Of a DNA stretch of 64,000 nucleotides, positions 1 through 9,323 are shown one piece after another. The translations under genes and the position numbers were made by a program. Source of the DNA: Pseudosulfitobacter pseudonitzschiae (GTDB lineage: Bacteria > Pseudomonadota > Alphaproteobacteria > Rhodobacterales > Rhodobacteraceae); assembly GCF_002222635.1 (NCBI RefSeq), contig NZ_CP022420.1, positions 1-64,000 on the forward strand, read 5' to 3'. The notes under the pieces were generated by a model. The model saw only the letters and a list, made by a program, of their open reading frames with translations, was not told the origin of the DNA and did not search any database. Position 1 is the stretch's first letter. Each line of letters begins with the position of its first letter.

Positions 1-49
1 CTCATCCCACAGCCAGACCCGGCGCGAATTCCCCGCGCCCTGCATCCTA

Positions 50-76
50 GAAGGGCGATGATCACCGTCGCCCTTC
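50..76. terminator. 9-bp hairpin, possible terminator of an upstream gene
   Basis: GAAGGGCGA (50-58) pairs perfectly with TCGCCCTTC (68-76) across a 9-nt loop. No T-run follows on the plus strand, so it may be a factor-assisted terminator or simply a structured leader. No gene is visible in the first 222 bases; the rest of this stretch is leader for the haloperoxidase-like gene. Confidence 0.35.
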
Positions 77-222
77 CTGCCTTGCGCCCCCCGCCCCGAT
101 GCAGGCGTCTCGTCGCCGCCCATGGCAGGTTTCGCCCTGTTCTGGCCGTCCCGGCTCTGATCCCGCCGCAATTGCTGGAATAGGAAGGGTGCAGGGAAAT
201 TCCCCCCAACCAGGAGTTACAG

Positions 223-1533
223 ATGAGATACGACCAAGGAACCAAACAACGACGCCGGGTGGCAAAGCTTCTGCTTTCCGCGCTACTCGCCACATCGGCG
301 CTCGCCGTCACCCATGCCAACGCAGCCGCGGCCGACGACCCAGCCTGGTGCCAGCCGGATTGCGGTGACCTCGTCAGCGACTGGAGCCTGAACGCTTACG
401 CGGTAATGCGTGCGGCAAACGGCTATGCCGATCCGATGGCCGCCACGCGCGTGCTCGCCACCATGCATATCGCTATGCACGACGCTGCGAATGCCGGCGC
501 GGCAAGATATGCCACGCACACGAGGATCAGTGCGCCCGCCGCGGACTATGACGCGGCGGTCGCCACCGTCGTCGCGGCGCATGACGTGTTGGTCGGATTC
601 TTCCCCGATCAGGCGGCGATCGTCGCAGCCGCGCTCGAGGCTTCGCTGCTTGACGCGGGCGTCGGCGCCGCCGTCCAAGCCGGACGTGCCGTCGGCGCGG
701 ATGCAGCTGCGGCGATCCTTGCCGAACGCGCAACGGATGGCGCCGAAGCCCGGGAAGGCTGGACCGAGCAAGAGGGTGTGGGACATTACCGGCATGTGCC
801 GGGCTGGGACTTCCTGGTCTCGCCGCAGTGGCGCTCGGTCCGTCCCTTCGCACTCGCCTCACCGGATCAGTTCAGGACCGCCCCACCACCGGCTCTCGCT
901 AGCGCCGAATATGCCGTCGAGTTCGCCGAGGTCGCGGCAACCGGCCGGGACGTCTCCGAGACCCGATCGGCCGAGGAAACCGAATACGCGGCGTTCTGGT
1001 ACGAGTTCTCGGACATAGGCTGGAACCGTGCAACCCGCGTTGCAGCGCGCGAGCACGATCTCGATCTGCGCGACAACGCCAGGCTCTTCGCTCTCGTCAA
1101 CGTGGCGATGGCCGACGGCTATATCGCCGGTTGGGACTCGAAGATGCACCACGACTTCTGGCGCCCTGTCACTGCGATCGCGACGGCCGATGATGATGGC
1201 AACCCCGGGACCACCTCCATCGAGAGCTGGGCACCTTTCCTGCCGACGCCGCCCATCCAGGACCACCCCTCGACCCACTCGGTCCTCGGCGCGGCGACTG
1301 CCACGGTGCTCGCGGAAACCCTCGGCGACACGGGTTTCGCGATGACCTCTACGACGGCGTTGGGCCATGCACCATGGCGGAGCTTCGAAGGCTTCACCGA
1401 CGCTGCGGAAGAGAATGCCGAGTCGCGTATCCATGCCGGGATCCATTTCCGCTCGGCGATTGACACGGGTTTGGACCTCGGCCGGAAGATCGGAACGCAT
1501 GTCTTGAACAACTTCCTCGTTCCAGTCAACTAA
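223..1533 (+). CDS. exported vanadium-dependent haloperoxidase-like protein
   Basis: This 436-residue protein resembles bacterial vanadium-dependent haloperoxidases of the PAP2/acid phosphatase superfamily, which bind vanadate and oxidise halides with peroxide, or act as phosphatases. The vanadate-pocket motifs are visible in order: K307 with the following HHDFWRP block, DHPSTHS at 347-353 (His and Ser lining the pocket), and SRIHAGIHFR at 401-410 with the Arg and His expected of the last motif. The N-terminus has a basic stretch (QRRRVAK), a hydrophobic core and an Ala-rich cleavage region around residue 35, so the protein is probably periplasmic. An AGGAG lies 8 bases before the ATG. A strong hairpin follows the stop, so it is probably monocistronic. 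Halide versus phosphate specificity cannot be told from sequence. Confidence 0.83.
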   Translation: MRYDQGTKQRRRVAKLLLSALLATSALAVTHANAAAADDPAWCQPDCGDLVSDWSLNAYAVMRAANGYADPMAATRVLATMHIAMHDAANAGAARYATHTRISAPAADYDAAVATVVAAHDVLVGFFPDQAAIVAAALEASLLDAGVGAAVQAGRAVGADAAAAILAERATDGAEAREGWTEQEGVGHYRHVPGWDFLVSPQWRSVRPFALASPDQFRTAPPPALASAEYAVEFAEVAATGRDVSETRSAEETEYAAFWYEFSDIGWNRATRVAAREHDLDLRDNARLFALVNVAMADGYIAGWDSKMHHDFWRPVTAIATADDDGNPGTTSIESWAPFLPTPPIQDHPSTHSVLGAATATVLAETLGDTGFAMTSTTALGHAPWRSFEGFTDAAEENAESRIHAGIHFRSAIDTGLDLGRKIGTHVLNNFLVPVN

Positions 1534-1539
1534 GTCCGC

Positions 1540-1564
1540 GCTGGCGGGGCCCCACCCCGCCAGC
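1540..1564 (+). terminator. terminator-like hairpin after the haloperoxidase gene
   Basis: GCTGGCGGGG (1540-1549) and CCCCGCCAGC (1555-1564) form a perfect 10-bp GC-rich stem with a 5-nt loop, starting 6 bases after the stop codon. There is no U-tract, so termination would be weak intrinsic or factor-assisted. Confidence 0.6.
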
Positions 1565-2145
1565 CGGCTTCCATTCCGACGTCTGTAGTCCTGACTGCGG
1601 GATACAATGGTATGGTCTCGTGCTTGCCAAAGGGGAGTTGCGCGGTCCAGCCCCGTGGCCCGGACGCCTGCAGCCAAACTCAGGTTGATCAGACTTGCAT
1701 TCATTAACCAGCGAACGCCCGTTCTCAGCACGGTCGGATGCAAATGCACCCGCGCAGCGAAGGTCTACTTACCACCCGCCCGTCGGAATACTTCGCAGTC
1801 GCAGCGCAAACCGAGCAGGCGCGGCGAATGGCAGGTCCGTCCCGCATTGTGTGAGTGCGCCGGTGGCGCAGCGAACGTCTGGTCTTGACGTCGAGCGGCG
1901 ATAACGGTCCTTTCTGGCCGGTCTCCCTTGTCCTACGTCAAATCAGATGTCGTTTTTCACAGATAAGTTCAGCAGCTTGTCACCAGGCGTTCAGTGAACC
2001 TGATCGAGGGTATGGGAAGTAAGCTGCGCAGATTGTTGCTCAGCAGGATCGGTCGCTGACCGCCGCCGCCTCACGCTGATGTAGAAAGCCATGTAGCCGT
2101 GGCCCTCGGGCTCCTGCGCCGAAGTTTGAAACGGCCTATGCCGAT
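1565..2145. other. gene-free stretch
   Basis: About 580 bases between the haloperoxidase terminator and the 3' end of the MAPEG gene. Open frames here are short, lack a ribosome binding site and resemble no family I recognise. I see no RNA gene and no repeat. Confidence 0.5.
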
Positions 2146-2721
2146 TCAGAATAGCCCGAGAACCGAACTCATCGCGAGGTAGCTCGTCACGCCGAACAGT
2201 GTCAGCAGACTGAGGCTCATGCAGAGGCCGCGCGCGCCGGTCCTGCCGGCAAGATAGCTCCAGGTGTAGCCGAGCCGTGCCAGCGCGAAGCCGATGGACC
2301 ACAGGTAGAGGACGGCGGCAGGCGGCGAAACGAAGGCCAGCAACAAGGCGGGACACAGGAAGCAGACGACGTTCTCTGTCGTGTTGCGGTGGGCGTTGTG
2401 GCGCCGCTCCAGCTCGTCTGATGCATGTGCCGGGATCACAGCGCCTTCGCGGCCCCGCGCCGCGCGTTCCTCTGGCGTCGCCGAGAGATCAAACCGCAGC
2501 CGGGTCAGTTCGGTGCTGGTCATCAGCCAGGCGTGGTTGGCGACCAGCAGGGCAAAGGTGATCGCCAGCGCGCCAACCGCGCCCTCGGATGGCAGCGCAA
2601 CCACCACCGGCTGCACGCCGATCAGCACCAGATTGACGGCGATGGCGGCAATCAGCAGGGCGACGGGATAGCCGATGATGATCATCGCCACCCGACGCTT
2701 GCGGGGCTCAGTGCTGCGCAT
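2146..2721 (-). CDS. MAPEG family integral membrane protein
   Basis: The 191-residue protein has four hydrophobic segments (about 12-34, 47-66, 118-138 and 170-190). Between them lies the polar MAPEG signature region, RRHNAHRNTTEN (about 106-117), in which the conserved Arg/His/Asn/Glu bind glutathione in this family, plus the later ARLGYTWSYL element. MAPEG proteins are trimeric membrane glutathione transferases or peroxidases. The start overlaps the end of the upstream methyltransferase gene by 14 bases, so the two are translationally coupled and co-transcribed leftward. The substrate is unknown; a detoxification role is inference. Confidence 0.8.
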   Translation of the reverse strand: MRSTEPRKRRVAMIIIGYPVALLIAAIAVNLVLIGVQPVVVALPSEGAVGALAITFALLVANHAWLMTSTELTRLRFDLSATPEERAARGREGAVIPAHASDELERRHNAHRNTTENVVCFLCPALLLAFVSPPAAVLYLWSIGFALARLGYTWSYLAGRTGARGLCMSLSLLTLFGVTSYLAMSSVLGLF

Positions 2722-3349
2722 CCGGATCCTCCGTCCAGATCGCCACGATGAAGACGGCCTTGTCGGGCGCAGGCCGCCACTGATGATCGATCGAAAATCC
2801 TGCCCCGCGCAGATCGGCGGCGAGGCCCTCGGCGCTCAGCGGACGGACCAGCGGCAGCAGGCCGAGCGCATGGCCGACCGGCAGAAGCCGCCGGGCGATC
2901 CCTTGCATGTCGGCAAGGCAGACCGTGCTGCTGACGAAGATGCCGCCCGGCTTCAGCAGGCAGTGGACCTTTGAGAGCGCGACGCAAGGGTCTTCGAGCA
3001 GATGCAGGACGCTGAGGCCCAGTACCGCGTCATAGTTGCCATCCGTTGCTGGCCAGTCCTCGATCCGTGCCACCTCGAAATTCACGTTCCGGGCGCCCTG
3101 CACTTGCGCCTTCTCGCGGGCGATGCCGATCATCCGGTCGGAAAAGTCGATGGCGTCGATACTGGCGACATGGGGGGCGTGAATCAGGGCGGTCGTGCCG
3201 GTTCCGCAGCCGAATTCCAGCACCCGCATGTCGGGGCGCAGATAGGATTGCGTGATCTCCAGCTTGCGGCGATAGGCCGCCTCGTCGGCGACCGGCTGGC
3301 GGGAATAGCGCCTGGCGATCCAGTTCCAGAATCTGGGCGATGGGGGCAT
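2708..3349 (-). CDS. class I SAM-dependent methyltransferase
   Basis: A 213-residue cytoplasmic methyltransferase. Motif I is RVLEFGCGTGT (42-52), followed by an acidic residue at the end of strand 2 (DAIDFSD), motif II-like YDAVLGLSVLHLLED and the LLKPGG loop. The start chosen (complement of CAT at 3347-3349) gives a standard N-terminus; the frame continues upstream but would run into the divergent LysR promoter. It overlaps the MAPEG gene and is divergent from the LysR gene, which probably controls it. The methyl acceptor is not predictable. Confidence 0.85.
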   Translation of the reverse strand: MPPSPRFWNWIARRYSRQPVADEAAYRRKLEITQSYLRPDMRVLEFGCGTGTTALIHAPHVASIDAIDFSDRMIGIAREKAQVQGARNVNFEVARIEDWPATDGNYDAVLGLSVLHLLEDPCVALSKVHCLLKPGGIFVSSTVCLADMQGIARRLLPVGHALGLLPLVRPLSAEGLAADLRGAGFSIDHQWRPAPDKAVFIVAIWTEDPDAQH

Positions 3350-3441
3350 TCGCGGGCTCCTGTCGGGGTTCGGACCCTCAATACATATGCGCGTTTGCGA
3401 TTCGAATTGCCAAAAACCGGCTATCCGATATACGCAAACCG
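3350..3441. promoter_or_regulatory. divergent promoter region with LysR-type inverted repeat
   Basis: GTTTGCG (3393-3399) and CGCAAAC (3433-3439) are perfect inverted copies 33 bases apart between the divergent methyltransferase and LysR genes. The spacing is long for a single LTTR T-N11-A box but fits two half-sites, one near each promoter. Inference only. Confidence 0.4.
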
Positions 3442-4362
3442 ATGAAGTGGGACACGGTCGCCTTCGACTGGAACCAGGCGCGCGCCTTCCTCGCCACGAT
3501 CGAGGAGGGCTCGCTGTCGGCCGCCGCGCGGGCGCTCGGCCAGACCCAGCCGACGCTGAGCCGGCAGGTGGCCCAGCTGGAAGACGTGCTGGGCATCGAA
3601 CTTTTCCGGCGGGTCGGCCGGTCGCTGGTGCCGACCGAGGCGGCTTTCGATCTGCTCGACCATGTCCGCGCCATGCGCGACGCAGCACTCGGCGTCTCGC
3701 TTGCCGCCTCGGGCCGAAGCCAGGCGATCGAGGGCCGGGTCAGCATCACCGCGACCAATTTCATGGCCACGCGCGCGCTGCCGCCTGTCCTGAAACGGCT
3801 GCGGGCCATTGCGCCGGGGATCGAGGTCGAGATCATCGCGTCGAACGAATTGCGCAACCTGATGCGGCGCGAGGCGGATATCGCCATCCGGCATGCGCGC
3901 CCCGAACAGCCCGAACTGATCGCGCGGCTCGTGAACGAGACCGCCGCGAACCTCTATGCCTCGACCGAATTCCTGGACCGCTGCGGGCATCCGCAAAGCC
4001 ACGCGGAACTCGAAACCCTCGACTTCATCGGGTTTGAACATGACCATGCCGAACGCCTGCTGCCGATCCTGAACGAGCGCGGCATCATGGTGACGCGGCA
4101 GAATTTCAGGCTGGTCTCGGCCAGCGGATCGGTCATTCTGGAACTGGTGCGCCAGGGGCTTGGCATAGGTCTGATGTCGCGGGACATGGCGGCGACCGCC
4201 CCGGGCCTGTCGATCGTACTGCCCGATTTTCAGCCGATCCCGGTGCCGGTCTGGCTTGTCACCCACCGCGAACTGCACACCAGCCGCCGGATCCGGCTGG
4301 TCTTCGATCTGCTTGCCGACGCGCTGTCGCGGGACGCGCCGCACCGCGATCTACCGGTGTGA
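3442..4362 (+). CDS. LysR family transcriptional regulator
   Basis: A 306-residue LysR-type regulator. The N-terminal winged helix-turn-helix occupies about residues 8-65, with the classic run SLSAAARALGQTQPTLSRQV (24-43) and an ELFRRVGR wing. The rest is the periplasmic-binding-like effector domain. The upstream frame extension is rejected because it would overlap the divergent methyltransferase gene. It is transcribed away from the methyltransferase/MAPEG pair, the usual layout for a local LTTR. The effector is unknown. Confidence 0.9.
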   Translation: MKWDTVAFDWNQARAFLATIEEGSLSAAARALGQTQPTLSRQVAQLEDVLGIELFRRVGRSLVPTEAAFDLLDHVRAMRDAALGVSLAASGRSQAIEGRVSITATNFMATRALPPVLKRLRAIAPGIEVEIIASNELRNLMRREADIAIRHARPEQPELIARLVNETAANLYASTEFLDRCGHPQSHAELETLDFIGFEHDHAERLLPILNERGIMVTRQNFRLVSASGSVILELVRQGLGIGLMSRDMAATAPGLSIVLPDFQPIPVPVWLVTHRELHTSRRIRLVFDLLADALSRDAPHRDLPV

Positions 4363-4383
4363 TCCGCACAATCAGGTCGCGCT

Positions 4384-5394
4384 TCAGGATGCCATCGGCG
4401 CCAGCGCCCGCCACTTCTTGCGGTAGGCCGAGGCGGAGATTCCGACATGCTTGCGGAAGGCCGAGCGGAAGCTGGACGGCTCGCTGTATCCGACTTCGGC
4501 CGCGATATCGTCGATGGGCATCGCGGTCGTCTCCAGCAGCTGCTTGGCTTCCTCGACGCGCAGCGTCTGCACATAGCTTGCCGGCGCCTGACCCGTCGCC
4601 TTTTTGAACCGGCGCGAAAAGCCGCGCTCGGTCAGTTGGCTGCGCGCGGCCATCGCCGCGACCGGGCTGGATGTGTCATAGTTCTGCGCCGCCCAGATCT
4701 GCGCATCGGCGACAAGCTGGTCGTCATGCTGCCCGCCCGCCGTCAGCGAGGCATAGGAAAGCTGGCCGTCGCTGTGCGGGTCGATCAGGTAGATCTTCGC
4801 GATCCGGCGGGCCTCGTCCGCACCCGCGAAACGCCCGATCAGGTAGAGCATGAGATCGGCCCAGGCCGAGGTGCCGCCGGCGGTGATGACGCGGTGGCCG
4901 TCGCCGGCGGGAATCAGGATTCGTTCACGGCAGACCTTCACATGGGGAAAGGCCCGGCCGAGCATGTCGGCATAGCCCCAATGCGTCGTCGCCCCCTTGC
5001 CATCCAAAAGGCCGGCCGCGCCCAGCAGAACCGCACCGGAGCAGACCGAAGTGACGATGGCGCCGCGCGCATAGGCCCCGTTGATCCATTCGGCCACCGG
5101 GGCGAAGTCTTCGGGCAGACCGGTATTGGGGTCGAACAGCAGATCGGGCACGATGATGAAGTCGGGGACGGGACGCTCGGCCAGTGCCGCATCCGGCGTG
5201 ATCTTGCGCCCGTTGATGTCCCAGTAGGGTGCCCCGTCCAGCGTTCTCAAGGTGACATGGAAGATGGGTTCAGCCGTCGGGAGGCCATGCAGCATCTCCC
5301 AGTCGCGACCGACCGAGGCCAGAATGTCGAGGATCGAGAACAGCACTGAGGTTCCGGCAATGCGCGATCCGATAACCGCTGTTTTGATCGTCAT
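4384..5394 (-). CDS. GlxA-type AraC family regulator with DJ-1/PfpI domain
   Basis: A 336-residue two-domain protein. Residues about 1-190 form a DJ-1/PfpI class I glutamine amidotransferase-like domain with the nucleophile-elbow Cys118 in SVCSGAVLLG and GATTHW downstream. Residues about 225-330 form an AraC DNA-binding domain with two helix-turn-helix units; the second is IAAEVGYSEPSSFRSAFRKH. This is the GlxA/FtrA-like architecture, where the first domain usually senses a ligand rather than catalysing. It is convergent with the LysR gene, 21 bases apart. Confidence 0.88.
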   Translation of the reverse strand: MTIKTAVIGSRIAGTSVLFSILDILASVGRDWEMLHGLPTAEPIFHVTLRTLDGAPYWDINGRKITPDAALAERPVPDFIIVPDLLFDPNTGLPEDFAPVAEWINGAYARGAIVTSVCSGAVLLGAAGLLDGKGATTHWGYADMLGRAFPHVKVCRERILIPAGDGHRVITAGGTSAWADLMLYLIGRFAGADEARRIAKIYLIDPHSDGQLSYASLTAGGQHDDQLVADAQIWAAQNYDTSSPVAAMAARSQLTERGFSRRFKKATGQAPASYVQTLRVEEAKQLLETTAMPIDDIAAEVGYSEPSSFRSAFRKHVGISASAYRKKWRALAPMAS

Positions 5395-5532
5395 ATCCCG
5401 CTCGCCTTACCCGCGTCCGTCTGGAAATCACCGATCTGGTCCGCTTCTCTTCTGCCACAGTTTGACAGTTCGGTCCATGTGAAACGCAGTCCGGCACGCA
5501 ATCCCGCCTGCCGCGCAAAGGAGAAGACAGGA

Positions 5533-5721
5533 ATGAGACACTTGATTTTGACGGCTGTGTTGGGCGTTTCGGGGACCACGGCGATCGCCGGTTCGGCAAG
5601 CAACGGCCTGCAACTGAATGGCGTCGTATCGAACGTGATCACGATCAACGCGGCATCGCCGCGGGATCGCGACGCCCATCAGGCCCTGATCAGCATGGCG
5701 GCGCGCAAGCTGGGCGGCTGA
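5533..5721 (+). CDS. small exported protein
   Basis: A 62-residue product starting at the ATG preceded by AAAGGAG (5517-5523, about 9 bases upstream). It has a short signal-peptide-like N-terminus (MRHLILTAVLGVSGTTAIAG) followed by about 40 polar residues. It ends 10 bases before the next gene, with which it probably forms an operon. I recognise no family. The strong ribosome site and the gene pair are the main reasons to call it. Confidence 0.5.
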   Translation: MRHLILTAVLGVSGTTAIAGSASNGLQLNGVVSNVITINAASPRDRDAHQALISMAARKLGG

Positions 5722-5731
5722 GGGCGGACCG

Positions 5732-6409
5732 ATGAAAGCAGGCGCTGCTCTTCTCGCGGCGGGACTCATGTTGATCCCGTATCCGGTCTTGCCAGAAGCA
5801 GACAGCCCTGCGCACCCGATAGATCTGACCGGATCGGCATTGCTTGTGTCGAACACGTCGCGGAAACTGCTCGACTACATTGTTCAGTGCGCATTGCCCG
5901 AAGGCACGATGGCCGTCGCGCACCATGACGGACAGACCTATCGCTTTCGCGGAACGGTCGGGATCGCGCCGGAGTGGCGCAGTGGCGCCTTGAGCGTGGC
6001 AGATCAGGCGGCCGTCACCGCCTGCCTGCTGGCCCGCACCAACGCCTTTGGCGTGCCGGTCCTGATCTCGATGCGCGGCGTCGGTGGCGATCTGGCAGGA
6101 CTGCAGACATTGCGCGCAACCAAGGCGGAGCAGCAGGCATTCCCGCTGTGGGAAGGCGCGTTTTTCGGAAACATCTTTGCCGATCCGCCGCGCGCCTATG
6201 CGTGCCGGGGCGACGTATCCTCCGAAACGGAGGCGGCGCTGCGTCGGGCCAGGCGCATCTGCACACTGCCATCCGCAGAAATCACGTCAAGCGGCCAGCC
6301 GATCTCGTCTTGCGGGTTTGTCGTTCTGGGCCCCTGCGCTTCTGACGCGGCCCGGCTGATCCGGCGGGGCTTCGGCGATCAGGCGATGGATGTCTACCTG
6401 CCGCGGTAA
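5732..6409 (+). CDS. exported protein of unknown function
   Basis: A 225-residue product with a hydrophobic N-terminus (MKAGAALLAAGLMLIPYPVL), probably periplasmic. Six or more cysteines in the mature part (for example QCAL, TACLL, YACRG, RICTL, SSCGF, GPCAS) suggest disulfides, and ACLLARTNAFGVPVLISMRG looks like a conserved block. I do not recognise the family. It follows the small exported protein by 10 bases. Confidence 0.62.
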   Translation: MKAGAALLAAGLMLIPYPVLPEADSPAHPIDLTGSALLVSNTSRKLLDYIVQCALPEGTMAVAHHDGQTYRFRGTVGIAPEWRSGALSVADQAAVTACLLARTNAFGVPVLISMRGVGGDLAGLQTLRATKAEQQAFPLWEGAFFGNIFADPPRAYACRGDVSSETEAALRRARRICTLPSAEITSSGQPISSCGFVVLGPCASDAARLIRRGFGDQAMDVYLPR

Positions 6410-6726
6410 TGTTGGCGAACCGAGTTCAGATCCTATCGTCGATCACCGCCGCATTCTGCGGGAATTCCCCACGAAATCCACCGTCGGGAGGATTGACGCG
6501 CAGTCTGCGAAAACGATCTTTTCGCGCCTCCAAGGCGGGATGGAACAATCAGTCGCGCATTCCGAAAGGCACCGACCTTCCTGTATTTATCGCATTTGAA
6601 CATAACGCCTGTCCTATAATCACCGTTTCCGTCTTTTTGCACCCTACCGCGACTCGCGCGGACAATTCATTCCTGTGACCAACGGCGCAAACAATTCCGC
6701 CGTCCCAGTCACCAAAGGAGATGAAA
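6410..6726. other. intergenic leader, no gene seen
   Basis: About 315 bases that are more AT-rich than the flanks. It presumably holds the promoter of the gene run starting at 6727. The strong ribosome binding site AAAGGAG is at 6714-6720. Open frames here are short and unsupported. Confidence 0.45.
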
Positions 6727-7809
6727 ATGACGGTTCAAAACGAGATCATCGCATTCGACGAGGCCAGGGCCGAAGCCTTTGCCAACCGCTTTGTCGGCAC
6801 GCTGAACGAAGCGGCATTGGCGATCATGACATCGCTTGGGCACCGCGCCGGCCTGTTCGATGCGCTGGCCGAAAATCCCGGCCTGACGTCGGACGCACTG
6901 GCCCTCAAGGCGGGCGTGAACGAACGCTACTTGCGGGAATGGCTCGGCGTCATGGTGACGTCCGGTGTCGTTGCCTACGACCCCCATGCAGGCAGCTACA
7001 CGCTGCCGCCCGAGCATGCCGCGTTTCTCACCCGCGCGGCCGCGCCCGACAACATGGCGGTGACAACGCAGTTCATCGGTGTCGCCGCCTCTGTCGAAAA
7101 CGAGATGCTGGAGCGGTTCCGCACCGGCGAGGGCCTCTGCTATGGCCATTTCGACCGGTTTCACGAGGTCATGGCCGAGGACAGCGCTCAACTGGTGGTG
7201 GCCAGCCTTGTCGATGCGATCCTGCCGGTCGTGCCGGGCCTGATCGACCGGTTGAAGGACGGGATCGACGTGGCCGATTTCGGCTGCGGCGGCGGGCGGG
7301 CGATGCTGCGTCTGGCACGGGAATTCCCCCACAGCCGTTTCTTCGGTTTTGATCTTTGCGCCGACGCCTTCGCGGCGACCGAGGCCGAAGCGCGTGCCGA
7401 AGGGCTGGAAAATCTCGCATTCGAGAGCTGCGATCTGTCCTCGGTGCAATCCGTCGGACGGTTCGATCTGGTCACCGCGTTCGACGCCGTCCACGACCAG
7501 AAGGATCCGAAAGGGTTTCTGGCGCTCATCCACCGGTCGCTGCGCAAGGGCGGCGTGTTCCTGATGCAGGATATCGGCGGCTCGCGCGATCTGGAGAAGA
7601 ACATCAAGAACCCGTTCGCGCCGCTGCTCTACACGATCTCATCCATGCACTGCACGCCGATCTCGATCGGTCAGGGCGGGCCCGGACTGGGGGCGATGTG
7701 GGGCGTCGAGACGGCGCAGGAATACCTCGCCGCCACCGGCTTCGCCTCGGTCGAGACGCATCGCCTGCCGCATGACCCGATCAACGCCTACTTCGTCGCC
7801 CGACCCTGA
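6727..7809 (+). CDS. SAM-dependent methyltransferase with N-terminal winged helix
   Basis: A 360-residue protein. Residues about 28-95 form the winged-helix dimerisation domain seen in Rv2258c-like methyltransferases (GLFDALAENPGLTSDALALK, ERYLREWL). From about 165 on comes the class I fold, with motif I DVADFGCGGGRAM (181-193), a downstream FDLVTAFDAVHD and SLRKGGVFLMQD. The ATG at 6727 is chosen over the one at 6721 because the AAGGAG abuts the first ATG directly and is 6 bases from the second. It opens a same-strand run to 12239. The acceptor is unknown. Confidence 0.87.
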   Translation: MTVQNEIIAFDEARAEAFANRFVGTLNEAALAIMTSLGHRAGLFDALAENPGLTSDALALKAGVNERYLREWLGVMVTSGVVAYDPHAGSYTLPPEHAAFLTRAAAPDNMAVTTQFIGVAASVENEMLERFRTGEGLCYGHFDRFHEVMAEDSAQLVVASLVDAILPVVPGLIDRLKDGIDVADFGCGGGRAMLRLAREFPHSRFFGFDLCADAFAATEAEARAEGLENLAFESCDLSSVQSVGRFDLVTAFDAVHDQKDPKGFLALIHRSLRKGGVFLMQDIGGSRDLEKNIKNPFAPLLYTISSMHCTPISIGQGGPGLGAMWGVETAQEYLAATGFASVETHRLPHDPINAYFVARP

Positions 7810-7837
7810 GCGACGCCCGGAAAAGAGGAGAAATACC

Positions 7838-8053
7838 ATGGAACTGAACCTGAAACACATTTGGCCTACGCGGTCTCGCGGCAGAGGCGTCGCCGGGCGT
7901 ACCCGCCGACTGATCGCGCGAATACGCAACCGGCAAAGACTGCGGCGGGACAAGCGGCACGTGTCGCAGCTTTGCGACCACCTGCTCCGGGACATTGGAC
8001 TGGACGAATACGCAGTCCGGCGGCGCGAAAGCGACCAGTGGCCCGAGCTTTGA
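7838..8053 (+). CDS. DUF1127 domain small protein
   Basis: A 71-residue basic protein with the DUF1127 signature near its end: RHVSQLCDHLLRDIGLDEYA, then RRRESDQWP. DUF1127 proteins are small Arg-rich proteins common in Rhizobiales and Rhodobacterales; some affect phosphate, nitrogen or small-RNA turnover. A GAGGAG lies 7 bases before the ATG. It sits between the methyltransferase and the monooxygenase genes and is probably co-transcribed with both. Confidence 0.8.
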   Translation: MELNLKHIWPTRSRGRGVAGRTRRLIARIRNRQRLRRDKRHVSQLCDHLLRDIGLDEYAVRRRESDQWPEL

Positions 8054-8077
8054 CGCATGGCATCGAAAGGACAACAC

Positions 8078-9301
8078 ATGCAAGTGACACGAAAAAACGA
8101 AACGCTGGTGATCGGTGCGGGGCTTTCGGGCCTCGCAACCGCCCGTGCGCTCGCCGGTCGCGGCCTTCCGGTCACCATTCTTGAAGCGCAGCACCGCGTG
8201 GCCGAGCCGTGGCGGCAGCGCCACCCCGCGCTGCGGCTCAACATCCACCGCCACTTTGCCCGGCTTCCGGGGCAGAAGGCGCCGCACGATGATGGCGTCT
8301 TTCTCAAACGCGACACGGTGGTGGCGCATCTGGAGCGCTATGCGGCGCGTCTGGGTGTGCCGATCCATTTCGGAACGGCTGTGACCGGGATCGACAGAGC
8401 TGGCGACGGCTGGGCAGTGACCACAACAAACGGCCCGTTTCACGCGGCCCATGTCGTGATCGCTACCGGCCGGGATCGGGAGCCTTACATTCCTGACTGG
8501 CCGGGGCGCGAGAGCTTCGACGGTGAGTTCCTACACGCAGCCGATCTCGGCGATACGTCCCGTTTCGACGGCAAGCGGGTGCTGGTGGTGGGCGCCGGCA
8601 ACTCGGGATCGGACGTGCTCAACCATCTGGTGCGGCACGACCCGGCAGAGGTTCTGGTCTCGGTCCGGCACGGCCCTGCGGTGGTGCCGACACGGGTCTT
8701 CGGGTTGCCGCTGCACCGGCTGGCACGGATCTTCGCGGCGCTGCCCGCGGCGGTGCTCGACCCGGCCTTCCGGATCACCCAGCGGCTGTTCCTTGGAAAC
8801 CTCGCGCGCCACGGGCTGAAAAGCCATCCGGACGGCGGTGGCACGCGGCTGTTGCGCGACGGCGTGGCCTTCGCCATCGACGACGGGTTCGTCGCCGCGC
8901 TGAAGGCGGGCCGCATCCGGGTCGTGCCCTCGGTTGAGGGATTCGACGGTGCGCAGGTCCAGTTGTCGGACGGCACGGCATGCCGCCCGGATGTGGTGAT
9001 CGCGGCGACTGGCTATCGCACCGGGCTGGAGCGATTGCTGGGGCACCTCGACGTGCTCGACCGGTCCGGCCAGCCCCGGCACCCGATGGGTGAGCGCGAC
9101 GCCGCCAATCCCGGTCTGTGGTTCACCGGCTTCCGGCCGATCTTTACCGGCTATTTCGACGCCGCGCGCATCGCAGCCGACCGTATCGCCGACGCCGTCG
9201 CGGCCGATTCCCGGCGCCACCCGGCAGCTAGAGAATCCGGCGCGCATGCCGCGCGCGCCGTCACGACACGCCCCGCACAAGCGGGCGCAAGCCCGACCTG
9301 A
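8078..9301 (+). CDS. FAD-dependent monooxygenase (flavin-containing type)
   Basis: A 407-residue flavoprotein. The FAD-binding GAGLSG is at 13-18 and the NADPH-binding GAGNSG at 172-177, with IATGRDREPYIPDWPG between and ATGY near 325. This two-Rossmann layout is that of group B flavin monooxygenases (FMO/YUCCA/CzcO-like). The ATG at 8078 is used because AAAGGA stands 8-10 bases upstream; the earlier ATG at 8057 has no such site. The last 35 residues are low-complexity Ala/Arg. It is part of the run from 6727 to 12239. Confidence 0.87.
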   Translation: MQVTRKNETLVIGAGLSGLATARALAGRGLPVTILEAQHRVAEPWRQRHPALRLNIHRHFARLPGQKAPHDDGVFLKRDTVVAHLERYAARLGVPIHFGTAVTGIDRAGDGWAVTTTNGPFHAAHVVIATGRDREPYIPDWPGRESFDGEFLHAADLGDTSRFDGKRVLVVGAGNSGSDVLNHLVRHDPAEVLVSVRHGPAVVPTRVFGLPLHRLARIFAALPAAVLDPAFRITQRLFLGNLARHGLKSHPDGGGTRLLRDGVAFAIDDGFVAALKAGRIRVVPSVEGFDGAQVQLSDGTACRPDVVIAATGYRTGLERLLGHLDVLDRSGQPRHPMGERDAANPGLWFTGFRPIFTGYFDAARIAADRIADAVAADSRRHPAARESGAHAARAVTTRPAQAGASPT

Positions 9302-9323
9302 AACCGAAAAAGGAACCAACCAG

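Noticed and set aside
859-1749. 296-codon minus-strand frame
   Set aside because: Opposite the haloperoxidase-like gene, whose motifs are in the plus strand.
1607-1888. 93-codon plus-strand frame in the first intergenic stretch
   Set aside because: No ribosome site, no recognisable family, basic low-complexity sequence.
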